Assembly (NCBI GenBank): GCA_964592595.1
Contig: CAZQFH010000014.1
Coordinates: 15,039-79,038 of the forward strand
Source of the DNA: UBA5536 sp964592595
GTDB lineage: Bacteria; Bacteroidota; Bacteroidia; Bacteroidales; F082
Length of the DNA stretch: 64,000 nucleotides
Reading direction: 5' to 3'
Numbering within the stretch: the stretch's first letter is position 1; each line of letters starts with the position of its first letter. Shown piece after piece: positions 26,893-34,621 of the stretch. A model generated the notes under the pieces. That model saw nothing but the letters and a program-made list of their open reading frames with translations. It was not told where the DNA came from and made no database searches. The position numbers and the translations under genes were made by a program.

Positions 26893-27639
26893 TTATGCAC
26901 CAGCACGTTGTCTCACAACTTCAAAACAAGCAATCCCGGCAGCAACGGAAACATTTAAAGAGTCGATAGCGCCGGGCATTGGAATACGCAAACTAAGATC
27001 AGCCTTGTGCAAGTAAGCCGGTGAAATCCCATCTTCTTCCGATCCCAATAATAACGCAATTGGCCCACTTAGATCACGCTCCCAAATTGTACTTTCAGTT
27101 TTTTCAGATATTGCAGCAATTCGTAAACCGCTTTCTTTTAAAAAATCGATGCTATCCTTAAGGTTTTCAGTCCTGCAAACCGCAAGATGATTCAAGGCAC
27201 CTGCAGCTGTTTTCATGGCATCTGCATTAATCAAAGCGCTACCACGCGATGGAATAAGAATGGCATCAACACCAGCAGCATAAGCAGATCGTGCAATTGC
27301 TCCGAAATTTCTAACATCTGTAACCTTATCCAAAATCAACAAAAAAGGCATGCGACCTGCTTCATAAATACCCGGAATTATTTGTTCGACTGGTTGATAA
27401 CTAATTGGTGAAACAAAACCGATGATGCCTTGATGATTTTTTCTGGTTACGCGATTAAGCTTTTCGAGAGGGACATATTGAACCGGATATTCCAGCGTTC
27501 GGGCTATCTTTATAATTTCATTTATCTTCTCGGATCTGTTACCTTGTTGTATGAGAATTTTTTCGAATTCCTTTCCTGAAAATAAAGCCTCTTCTATTGG
27601 GTGAAGTCCAAAAATAAATGAAGTTAAAGTTTTTTCCAT
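26893..27639 (-). CDS. rlmB: 23S rRNA (guanosine-2251-2'-O)-methyltransferase
   Basis: 248 residues from ATG 27639. The N-terminal substrate-binding domain begins FIFGLHPIEEAL. The SPOUT domain has LILDKVTDVRNFGAIARSAY, ALLLGSEEDGIS and the signature IPMPGAIDSLNVSVAAGI. It 2'-O-methylates G2251 in the peptidyl-transferase P-loop. The upstream in-frame start at 27657 is rejected because it lies inside the TATTTTTG promoter box. It converges on rplS. Confidence 0.93.
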   Translation of the reverse strand: MEKTLTSFIFGLHPIEEALFSGKEFEKILIQQGNRSEKINEIIKIARTLEYPVQYVPLEKLNRVTRKNHQGIIGFVSPISYQPVEQIIPGIYEAGRMPFLLILDKVTDVRNFGAIARSAYAAGVDAILIPSRGSALINADAMKTAAGALNHLAVCRTENLKDSIDFLKESGLRIAAISEKTESTIWERDLSGPIALLLGSEEDGISPAYLHKADLSLRIPMPGAIDSLNVSVAAGIACFEVVRQRAGA

Positions 27640-27654
27640 TAGATAATTTTTTAG

Positions 27655-27662
27655 CAAAAATA
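27655..27662 (-). promoter_or_regulatory. -7 box of rlmB
   Basis: Minus-strand TATTTTTG 15 bases upstream of ATG 27639, giving a very short leader. Confidence 0.55.
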
Positions 27663-27772
27663 GGCTTTTCAGATCGTTAGCTTTAAAAATTTAATCGCAA
27701 TTTCGATTTCATTTTGAACTTTGCTTTTACTCCTGTGATTATTTAACTTCGCTGTTTCAATTACATTAACCT

Positions 27773-28564
27773 ATGAAAACGCTTTTTTTATTCACGCTGA
27801 TGCTCTCATTTACAATCGCTCAGGCACAGTTGAGTCGTCGAGCCGAAACCCAAACTGACAAGACCTTACTCAAAAACTATTTCCTTCAGCATCAGGAATT
27901 ACCAGAAGCTCTGCTTCAGGAGATAAAAAACGGCAAAGTAAAAATTGAACTCACTATAAACGAATCAGGGCAAACATCTGATTTTAAAATCATTAAAAGT
28001 CTATCACCTGAAGCTGATCAGGAAACCATTCGCCTGGTAAAAAATCTAACCTGGCTTCCAGCCATTAAAAACGGGAGGCCTATCCGAGATAAACAAGAGC
28101 TTGAAGTTCCGTTTCATTATAAAAATCTACAACGTTTGCGAAACAAAGGATATGCCATACCTCTCCAATTTACAGACTATCCAAGAGGTAATTCACAAAA
28201 TATCTTTAAGTTTGTCGAGCTTGAAAAAGCACCAATTCCAATTTTAAAAAACAGCATGACCCTGCATCAATATATTGTTTCAAACCTAAACTATCCTGAA
28301 GAAGCCTTCAGCAGAAGTATATCCGGCACCGTAAGGCTGGAATTTGTGGTTGAAAAAAATGGGCTTGCATCAAATATCATAGTTGCGGAAAGTGTTGGTG
28401 GAGGCTGCGATCAGGAAGCTATCCGACTGTTGCAGGGCATACAATGGATACCAGCTATAAAACGAGATAGCCTGGTAAGAAGTATAAATCATCTTGATAT
28501 CTCTTTTAGCCTGGGAGACAAGCACATGCAAAATATCCCAAATCGTCAGGGAACAAGTTTTTAA
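27773..28564 (+). CDS. Exported protein with two TonB C-terminal-like domains
   Basis: 263 residues with a signal peptide (about 1-18, ending FTIAQAQ). Two TonB_C-like modules follow. The first (about 30-120) has KIELTINESGQTSDFKII, then WLPAIKNGRPI. The second (about 165-250) has NYPEEAFSRSISGTVRLEF and WIPAIKRDSLV. The proline-rich spacer and N-terminal membrane anchor of a true TonB are missing, so it is unlikely to transduce energy from ExbBD. It may be a periplasmic scaffold. It leads a likely operon with the DUF3078 protein (24-base gap). Confidence 0.8.
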   Translation: MKTLFLFTLMLSFTIAQAQLSRRAETQTDKTLLKNYFLQHQELPEALLQEIKNGKVKIELTINESGQTSDFKIIKSLSPEADQETIRLVKNLTWLPAIKNGRPIRDKQELEVPFHYKNLQRLRNKGYAIPLQFTDYPRGNSQNIFKFVELEKAPIPILKNSMTLHQYIVSNLNYPEEAFSRSISGTVRLEFVVEKNGLASNIIVAESVGGGCDQEAIRLLQGIQWIPAIKRDSLVRSINHLDISFSLGDKHMQNIPNRQGTSF

Positions 28565-28588
28565 TTATTAATCATTCAATAAAAACCC

Positions 28589-29500
28589 ATGAAAAAAATC
28601 ACTTTATTATTATTGGCTTTCATGAGCTTACAGTTGGCTTTTGCACAAGAAGAAGAAGCTCCAAAAAAATGGAAGCGTGCAGGCGATATCGGACTTAATT
28701 TTTCGCAAAGTCATTTATCAAATTGGGCAGCTGGTGGCGATAATGCCTTAAACTGGCAAAGCATTTTTAATTACAGCGCAAATTATGCCCATGAAAAAAA
28801 TAAATGGGATAATAGTATTTCGCTGGCACTTGGTTACAGTCATCTTGGCGATGCAAAAGCCATTAAAACAGACGATAAAATAGAATTAAACTCACTTTAT
28901 GGCTACAATGCAGCTGAGAAACTTTTTTATAGCCTGGCCTTTTCATTTAAAACCCAGTTTGCTGACGGTTTTGATTACAAAAATGACTCAACCAACAGAA
29001 TATCAGGATTTATGGTTCCGGCCTATATCACCTTAGGAATTGGTATGGAGTATAAGCCAAGTCCAGTGTTCTCAGTAAACTTTGCTCCAGTAACAGGACG
29101 TATAACCATAGTTAATGATCAGGATTTAGCAGACAGTGGCGAATTTGGCGTAGATCCTGCTGAATATGATGCAAATACGGGCGCAAAAATTGCTGATGGA
29201 AAAACTTCACGTTTTGAGGTTGGCACAAAAATAGCTGCCATTCTTGACATTAAACTTGTTGAAAATGTGAGCTTTAACTCAAAACTGGAACTGTTTTCGG
29301 ATTATATCAATAATCCACAAAATATAGATGTGGATTGGCAAAACCTTATTACCATGAAAATCAACAGCTGGTTGAATGCCAACATCAGTGCTCATTTAAT
29401 TTACGACGATGATATTACTATTACTGATAAAGATGGAAATTCAGGACCGAGAACACAGTTTAAAGAGGTGCTTAGCATAGGTTTATCCTATAAATTTTAA
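28589..29500 (+). CDS. DUF3078 outer-membrane beta-barrel protein
   Basis: 303 residues. Signal peptide 1-19 (LAFMSLQLAFAQ). The rest is the DUF3078 family: KRAGDIGLNFSQSHLSNWAAGGDNALNW near the N-terminus (shown here as a shorter pattern, GLNFSQSHLSNWAAGG), amphipathic strands throughout, FAPVTGRITIV in the middle and a C-terminal LSIGLSYKF ending in Phe, typical of outer-membrane barrels. The function of the family is unknown; it is almost confined to Bacteroidota. It lies between the TonB-like gene and the phosphoesterase gene with 24- and 8-base gaps. Confidence 0.88.
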   Translation: MKKITLLLLAFMSLQLAFAQEEEAPKKWKRAGDIGLNFSQSHLSNWAAGGDNALNWQSIFNYSANYAHEKNKWDNSISLALGYSHLGDAKAIKTDDKIELNSLYGYNAAEKLFYSLAFSFKTQFADGFDYKNDSTNRISGFMVPAYITLGIGMEYKPSPVFSVNFAPVTGRITIVNDQDLADSGEFGVDPAEYDANTGAKIADGKTSRFEVGTKIAAILDIKLVENVSFNSKLELFSDYINNPQNIDVDWQNLITMKINSWLNANISAHLIYDDDITITDKDGNSGPRTQFKEVLSIGLSYKF

Positions 29501-29508
29501 TTTTTATC

Positions 29509-30033
29509 ATGACACATATTGGCCTTTTGTCAGACACCCATGGAAGCATTCATCCACGGGTGTTTGATTTCTTTAAAAACTGTGATCAGATCTGGCATGC
29601 CGGTGATATTGGAGATGAAAACACACTCATCACCCTGCAAAAATTTAAACCAGTCATAGCCGTATATGGAAATATTGATGGCGGAAATATTCGGCTTCAG
29701 CTACCTGAGATTCAAAAATTCAAGATCGAAAATGTAAAGGTTTTCATGACACATATCGGTGGATATCCCGGAAAATACGCACGAGGACTTAAACCGCAAC
29801 TTCAACATAATCGTCCTGATATTTTTGTAAGTGGTCATTCGCACATTCTTAAAATCATGCACGATAAACAACTTGGATTACTTCACATCAATCCAGGTGC
29901 TGCCGGCTCACATGGTCTTCATCAAAAAATAACATTTGTACGTTTTGCCATTGATCAGGCAAAAATTTTGGATATGGAAATCATGGAAATCAACAGGAAA
30001 ACACTTGCTATCGGAGACGATCAGCTGACCTGA
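29509..30033 (+). CDS. YfcE/MJ0936-type metallophosphoesterase
   Basis: 174 residues, a minimal calcineurin-like phosphodiesterase. Metal-binding motifs are all present: SDTHG, HAGDIG, YGNID, THIGGYPG, SGHSHI and NPGAAG. Family members hydrolyse phosphodiesters such as bis-pNPP or cyclic nucleotides in vitro; the physiological substrate is unknown. The 3' end overlaps the convergent DUF4293 gene by 26 bases. Confidence 0.9.
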   Translation: MTHIGLLSDTHGSIHPRVFDFFKNCDQIWHAGDIGDENTLITLQKFKPVIAVYGNIDGGNIRLQLPEIQKFKIENVKVFMTHIGGYPGKYARGLKPQLQHNRPDIFVSGHSHILKIMHDKQLGLLHINPGAAGSHGLHQKITFVRFAIDQAKILDMEIMEINRKTLAIGDDQLT

Positions 30034-30478
30034 TAAGTTTGATATCGTGCTTGATGCCACGCATAGCCAGAAACAAAAAAACCAAAGCAATCAGAGGCAG
30101 AAACACCCCAATATCATAATCTGCCTCAACAGCAGTTTTAATTTTTAGTTCTTCGGCGTAATAAAAAAACATCAGCCCAATCAATACCAAATTTAAAAGA
30201 ATATTGAGCCGAACTAATCGCAGCTGACCGCCTAAGTTTTTATACATAAAAATGATCAAAAGTGGCATTACCGTCACCAGTGCTCCAATTACAGACAATG
30301 GCAACAAGAAAGCGGAAGTAAATAATGGCGTATTACCAGGCACAAAATCGTGAATATGTGTAACATAAAATGTCAGAGTATGCTGTTCGCCAAAATACTG
30401 TGCTACCGGAAAAAAAAATAATAAACCACTTGCCAAAGCAGCAAAGAAAAGAAATAAGGTTTGAATACGTTGAATCAT
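30008..30478 (-). CDS. DUF4293 integral membrane protein
   Basis: 156 residues with four membrane helices (about 8-27, 48-75, 88-107 and 118-137) and a basic C-terminus. The N-terminus MIQRIQTLFLFFAALASG is the hallmark of the Bacteroidota-specific DUF4293 family. Its function is unknown. Its 3' end overlaps the phosphoesterase gene tail to tail. It is divergent from rho, whose promoter lies about 115 bases away. Confidence 0.88.
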   Translation of the reverse strand: MIQRIQTLFLFFAALASGLLFFFPVAQYFGEQHTLTFYVTHIHDFVPGNTPLFTSAFLLPLSVIGALVTVMPLLIIFMYKNLGGQLRLVRLNILLNLVLIGLMFFYYAEELKIKTAVEADYDIGVFLPLIALVFLFLAMRGIKHDIKLIRSADRLR

Positions 30479-30501
30479 GATAAATCGTCAATTTGTTGCG
30501 G

Positions 30502-30509
30502 CAAAGATA
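30502..30509 (-). promoter_or_regulatory. -7 box of the DUF4293 gene
   Basis: Minus-strand TATCTTTG, a TAnnTTTG match, 24 bases upstream of the start at 30478. Confidence 0.55.
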
Positions 30510-30591
30510 AAGAATCCGGCATTTTTTCAGCTTTCTAATTTATATCTGCCTTTATTTTTTAAAAAAAATAGGTCATTATTCAAAACTTAGT

Positions 30592-30599
30592 TATATTTG
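30592..30599 (+). promoter_or_regulatory. -7 box of rho with long 5' leader
   Basis: TATATTTG with no clear -33 element. The start codon is 142 bases downstream. The leader contains a 7-bp hairpin at 30651-30667 (AAAGAGC/GTTCTTT, one G-U pair) and no leader ORF. Confidence 0.6.
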
Positions 30600-30741
30600 C
30601 AACGCTTAAGAAGAAATCCCAAATCATTTCACATAAATTTTTGGCACTTACAAAGAGCTTCGTTCTTTAACGCCACATTACGATAATCTTAGGATTTTTA
30701 AACACACCCTTAAATATTTTACTGACTAAAACATTATTCCA

Positions 30742-32631
30742 ATGTACGACATTATTGAGCTTAACAATAAGCTTGTAGGGGAATTAAGAGAAATTGCCAA
30801 AGAACTGGAAATTCCAAAAGTAGAAAAGCTACTTAAACAAGATCTAATTTATAAAATACTTGATCAGCAGGCTCTTACCCCTCAAAAAATAGAAAAAGAA
30901 AAACCAGTTGCAAAAGAAAAGCAACAAGATGACAAACCGGAAGCCAAGAAAACAAAAAGCAGAAAACCAAGAGCAGCTAAAAAAACAGAGCAGGTTAAAA
31001 AAACTGAAGCTGTGAGTTCAGAAGAAAAGCCTTTAGAACAAAAATCTAAAGAAAGCCCTGCTAAACCTGCTAAAGAAGCTGAGGTTAAGAAGCCTTCACC
31101 AACTGTTGCAGAGCCAAAAGCCGAAGACAACAAAAAGCAGCTCATCAAAAGTGATGCGGAAAAAGCTCAGGATAAAGAAAAAAACGAAAATCGCGAACGG
31201 AGACCACGAATTTTAAAAGCTCCTTCGCTTACTCCACTTAATGAGGAATCAATTTCCTCATCGGCTTCTACATCAGCCGAACTTGTTGCCAGCAGTAAAC
31301 CCGCTCCAATGCCTGAAGATGATCAGCCAAGAAATAGGACACTTCAAAAGCCTGATGATGAGCAACAAAAAAATCGTCCTCCCCAAAAATTCAGCAACGA
31401 TCCGAGAAATCAGGATCAAAAACAAAACAGGGACAACACCCAGCCCCGGGATCAAAAGAAAGAATTATACAAAGAACCAGCACGTTCAAAACGCGAAGAA
31501 TTTAAATTTGAATTTGAAGGAATTGTCAATGCCGAAGGCGTTTTGGAAATTATGCCCGATGGCTATGGTTTTATGCGTTCCTCTGATTACAACTACCTCA
31601 ACTCGCCGGATGATATCTATGTATCACAATCGCAGATTAAGCTCTTTGGGCTAAAAACCGGCGACACAATCAAAGGAACAATTCGTCCCCCGAAAGAAGG
31701 CGAAAAATATTTCCCGCTTATTAAAGTGGATATGATTAATGGCAGAACTCCTGAAGAAGTGCGCGATCGCATTCCTTTCGATTACCTGACACCCCTTTTC
31801 CCGGAAGAAAAATATAACCTCACCGGACACAAGGATAATACCATGTCAACAAGGATTATGGACATGTTTGCTCCAATTGGAAAAGGTCAGCGTGGATTGA
31901 TTGTAGCACAACCAAAAACAGGGAAAACAGTGCTGCTGAAAGAAGTTGCCAACGCAATTGCCAGCAATCATCCAGAAGCATATTTAATCATTTTGCTTAT
32001 CGATGAACGCCCTGAAGAAGTTACAGATATGGCTCGCAGCGTTCGTGCAGAAGTTATTTCGTCAACTTTTGATGAACCTGCTGACAAACATGTAAAAATT
32101 GCCAATATCGTGCTCGAAAAGGCCAAACGCCTTACCGAATGCGGACACGATGTAGTAATCCTCCTTGATTCAATCACCCGTTTGGCAAGAGCTTATAATA
32201 CCGTTTCGCCCGCATCTGGCAAAGTGCTCAGTGGCGGTGTAGAAGCCAATGCACTGCAAAAACCAAAACGTTTTTTTGGAGCAGCACGAAAAATTGAAAA
32301 TGGCGGTTCACTAACGATAATTGCTACTGCCCTTATTGATACCGGCTCCAAGATGGACGAAGTAATCTTCGAAGAATTTAAAGGAACTGGAAATATGGAA
32401 CTACAGCTCGACCGCAGATTATCTAACAAACGCATCTGGCCTGCTATCGACATTGTTTCTTCCAGCACACGTCGCGAAGATTTACTTATCGACAAGGAAG
32501 CCATGCAACGGATATGGATTCTCAGAAATCACCTTGCCGACATGACACCTATCGAAGCAATGGAATTCCTGAAAGAAAAGATGCGATTCACACAAACAAA
32601 TGAAGAGTTCCTGATCTCGATGAATAGTTAA
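30742..32631 (+). CDS. rho: Transcription termination factor Rho with long disordered insert
   Basis: 629 residues, about 200 more than E. coli Rho. The N-terminal Rho_N helices occupy 1-40. Residues about 45-255 are an extremely charged, K/E/P/Q/R-rich insert without predicted structure. The cold-shock-like RNA-binding domain starts near 262 (EGVLEIMPDGYGFMRSSDYN). The ATPase has Walker A in AQPKTGKTVLLKE, Walker B in VVILLDSITRLARAY, and the Q/R-loop region with SGGVEANALQKPKRFFGAAR. Long inserts are typical of Bacteroidota Rho; in Bacteroides thetaiotaomicron this region has been reported to drive phase separation. A hairpin terminator follows. Confidence 0.96.
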   Translation: MYDIIELNNKLVGELREIAKELEIPKVEKLLKQDLIYKILDQQALTPQKIEKEKPVAKEKQQDDKPEAKKTKSRKPRAAKKTEQVKKTEAVSSEEKPLEQKSKESPAKPAKEAEVKKPSPTVAEPKAEDNKKQLIKSDAEKAQDKEKNENRERRPRILKAPSLTPLNEESISSSASTSAELVASSKPAPMPEDDQPRNRTLQKPDDEQQKNRPPQKFSNDPRNQDQKQNRDNTQPRDQKKELYKEPARSKREEFKFEFEGIVNAEGVLEIMPDGYGFMRSSDYNYLNSPDDIYVSQSQIKLFGLKTGDTIKGTIRPPKEGEKYFPLIKVDMINGRTPEEVRDRIPFDYLTPLFPEEKYNLTGHKDNTMSTRIMDMFAPIGKGQRGLIVAQPKTGKTVLLKEVANAIASNHPEAYLIILLIDERPEEVTDMARSVRAEVISSTFDEPADKHVKIANIVLEKAKRLTECGHDVVILLDSITRLARAYNTVSPASGKVLSGGVEANALQKPKRFFGAARKIENGGSLTIIATALIDTGSKMDEVIFEEFKGTGNMELQLDRRLSNKRIWPAIDIVSSSTRREDLLIDKEAMQRIWILRNHLADMTPIEAMEFLKEKMRFTQTNEEFLISMNS

Positions 32632-32652
32632 TCAGATCAAAATCTTTTTTAG

Positions 32653-32684
32653 AAAAGCTGTTGGCTATTGCTGACAGCTTTTTT
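32653..32684 (+). terminator. Terminator after rho
   Basis: AAAAGCTGT (32653-32661) pairs perfectly with ACAGCTTTT (about 32674-32682), followed by more Ts. Confidence 0.85.
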
Positions 32685-32732
32685 ATTTTCTGAAAACTAT
32701 GCTTTATACTTGCTTCATCAAAAAATCATCTT

Positions 32733-33239
32733 ATGAATCCCGAAAAAGTATATCAGACACTCGAAAAAATTGATATCCCTTATGAAAAGTATGATCATCC
32801 CGCTACTCCCACGGTAGAAGATGCCCTACCCTATTGGGCAAAAATTGATGCCATACATTGCAAAAATCTCTTTTTTAGAAATCATAAAGGGAACAAACAT
32901 TATCTTGTCATTTTCTCGTACCTCAAACAATTTTATATCAGACAACTTGAACTATTACTGAAACAAGGGAAACTAAGCTTTGCATCCGAAAAAAGAATGC
33001 TGAAATACCTGGGAATTTTGCCGGGAAGTGTTTCTCCTTTTGGGCTTATCAACGATCTGGATAATCATGTTACTGTATTCATTGACGCATCATTAACTAA
33101 ATATAAAAGAATTAGCTTTCACCCCAACCTGAACACCTCAACCCTTGTAATATCAACGAAAGATTTCATAAAGTTTCTTGAGTTTACTGGAAATACATAC
33201 CAGCTGATTGCGTTTAAAACGCCCGAAACATCAACATAA
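32733..33239 (+). CDS. Prolyl-tRNA deacylase, ProX/YbaK family
   Basis: 168 residues. A free-standing INS-like editing domain that hydrolyses mischarged alanyl- or cysteinyl-tRNA(Pro). Family features are the N-terminal YEKYDHPATPTVEDA, the catalytic-lysine segment CKNLFFRNHKG, and LPGSVSPFGLINDLDNHVT in the substrate pocket, with FHPN near the end. It has a weak TATACTTG box upstream (not called). It follows the rho terminator and is probably monocistronic. Confidence 0.9.
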   Translation: MNPEKVYQTLEKIDIPYEKYDHPATPTVEDALPYWAKIDAIHCKNLFFRNHKGNKHYLVIFSYLKQFYIRQLELLLKQGKLSFASEKRMLKYLGILPGSVSPFGLINDLDNHVTVFIDASLTKYKRISFHPNLNTSTLVISTKDFIKFLEFTGNTYQLIAFKTPETST

Positions 33240-33298
33240 TCGGATTACTGATAAAAAAAGTGTCAATAATTTAATGAAAAAAATTGGCCATTTTAAGC

Positions 33299-33306
33299 TA
33301 CTTTTG
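33299..33306 (+). promoter_or_regulatory. -7 box of the arginine deiminase operon
   Basis: TACTTTTG, matching TAnnTTTG, 45 bases upstream of ATG 33352; no -33 element at the right distance. Confidence 0.5.
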
Positions 33307-33351
33307 TAGCATTTACTGTTAGAAAATTTTTTAAAAAATAGCTCAATATCA

Positions 33352-34611
33352 ATGGAAAAGATCAACATAGATGTTCAGTCGGAAATAGGTGAATTAGAAG
33401 CGGTTATTATCCACACACCAGGACCGGAAGTAGAAAATATGACCCCTGAAAATGCTGCGCGTGCGCTTTATAGCGACATTTTAAATCTTAGTGTGGCATT
33501 GCCAGAATACAATGAATTTAAGGCTGTGCTCGAAAAGGTTGCACGTGTATTCGACGTAAAAGACTTATTGAATGATATTTTGCAAAACGAAAAAGTAAAA
33601 GCCAGCTTGATTAGCCGAATTTGTCGCTATGAAGCCGGTGAAGATACTTGTTCACTTATCGGTAATCTTTCAGACGAAGAATTGGCTTCTCAGCTTATAC
33701 AAGGCGTTGAAATGCAAAAAGATACGCTTACAAAATTCCTCGACAATGAAAGATTTTCACTTCATCCGCTTCCAAATTTCTTTTTCACGCGAGATGCTTC
33801 TTTTTCTATGAACGACAAAGTTATAATCAGTCAGATGGCAAGCAAGGTGCGCGAGCGTGAAACACTGATCATGGAAGCCATTTTTGATTATCATCCAGCC
33901 TTTAGCACGCAAACAGTTAATCCTGTAAAGCGTTTTGACAAAAGCGGTAAAGGCACTATCGAAGGAGGCGATGTGCAGATTGCCAGGGAAGATGTTTTCT
34001 TAAGTGGAATAAGCGGCAGAACAAGCAGCCAGGGGATTGACGCCTTGCTGGAGTACATGAAAACCAAACCAGGAACCAAGCATCTGATTCTGCAAGAGTT
34101 GCCTTATAAGCCAGAGTCTTTTATTCACCTCGATATGGTATTCACTTTCCTCGACAAAGACAAATGCATGATTTTTGAACCGCTCATTCTTAATTCATCG
34201 CGCCACCTTACAATTCACATTGTGATTGAAGACAACAAAGTTGTTCAAATCAAGGAGAAAAAAAATATGCTGGACGCACTCAAGAAACTGGGTATGGATT
34301 TGGAACCAGTAATGTGCGGTGGCAAACATGACACTTATATCATGGAGCGCGAACAATGGCAGAGTGGAGCAAACTTTTTTGCTATTGCACCCGGAAAAGT
34401 AATTGGTTATGGCAGAAATACTTATACAATGGAGTCGCTTAATCAGCATGGTTTTGAAATCATCAAAGCACAGGATGTGATTCGAAATAAAATTGATGTA
34501 GCCAATTATGAAAAATACGTTATTACAATAGAAGGTGATGAACTTTCGCGTGGTGGCGGTGGTGCTCGTTGCATGACTATGCCCTTAAGTCGTAAAACTG
34601 TAGAATGGTAA
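33352..34611 (+). CDS. arcA: Arginine deiminase
   Basis: 419 residues, full length. It hydrolyses arginine to citrulline and ammonia. Landmarks are LEAVIIHTPGPEVENMTP at the start, FTRDASFSM, EGGDVQIA (catalytic Asp/Glu region), HLDMVFTFLD (catalytic His) and the nucleophile Cys407 in GGGGARCMTMPLSR. Neither ornithine carbamoyltransferase nor carbamate kinase lies next to it, so a complete ADI pathway operon is not present here. The next gene, an adenylyl cyclase, starts 10 bases downstream and is probably cotranscribed. Confidence 0.95.
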   Translation: MEKINIDVQSEIGELEAVIIHTPGPEVENMTPENAARALYSDILNLSVALPEYNEFKAVLEKVARVFDVKDLLNDILQNEKVKASLISRICRYEAGEDTCSLIGNLSDEELASQLIQGVEMQKDTLTKFLDNERFSLHPLPNFFFTRDASFSMNDKVIISQMASKVRERETLIMEAIFDYHPAFSTQTVNPVKRFDKSGKGTIEGGDVQIAREDVFLSGISGRTSSQGIDALLEYMKTKPGTKHLILQELPYKPESFIHLDMVFTFLDKDKCMIFEPLILNSSRHLTIHIVIEDNKVVQIKEKKNMLDALKKLGMDLEPVMCGGKHDTYIMEREQWQSGANFFAIAPGKVIGYGRNTYTMESLNQHGFEIIKAQDVIRNKIDVANYEKYVITIEGDELSRGGGGARCMTMPLSRKTVEW

Positions 34612-34621
34612 TGCCCCTATT

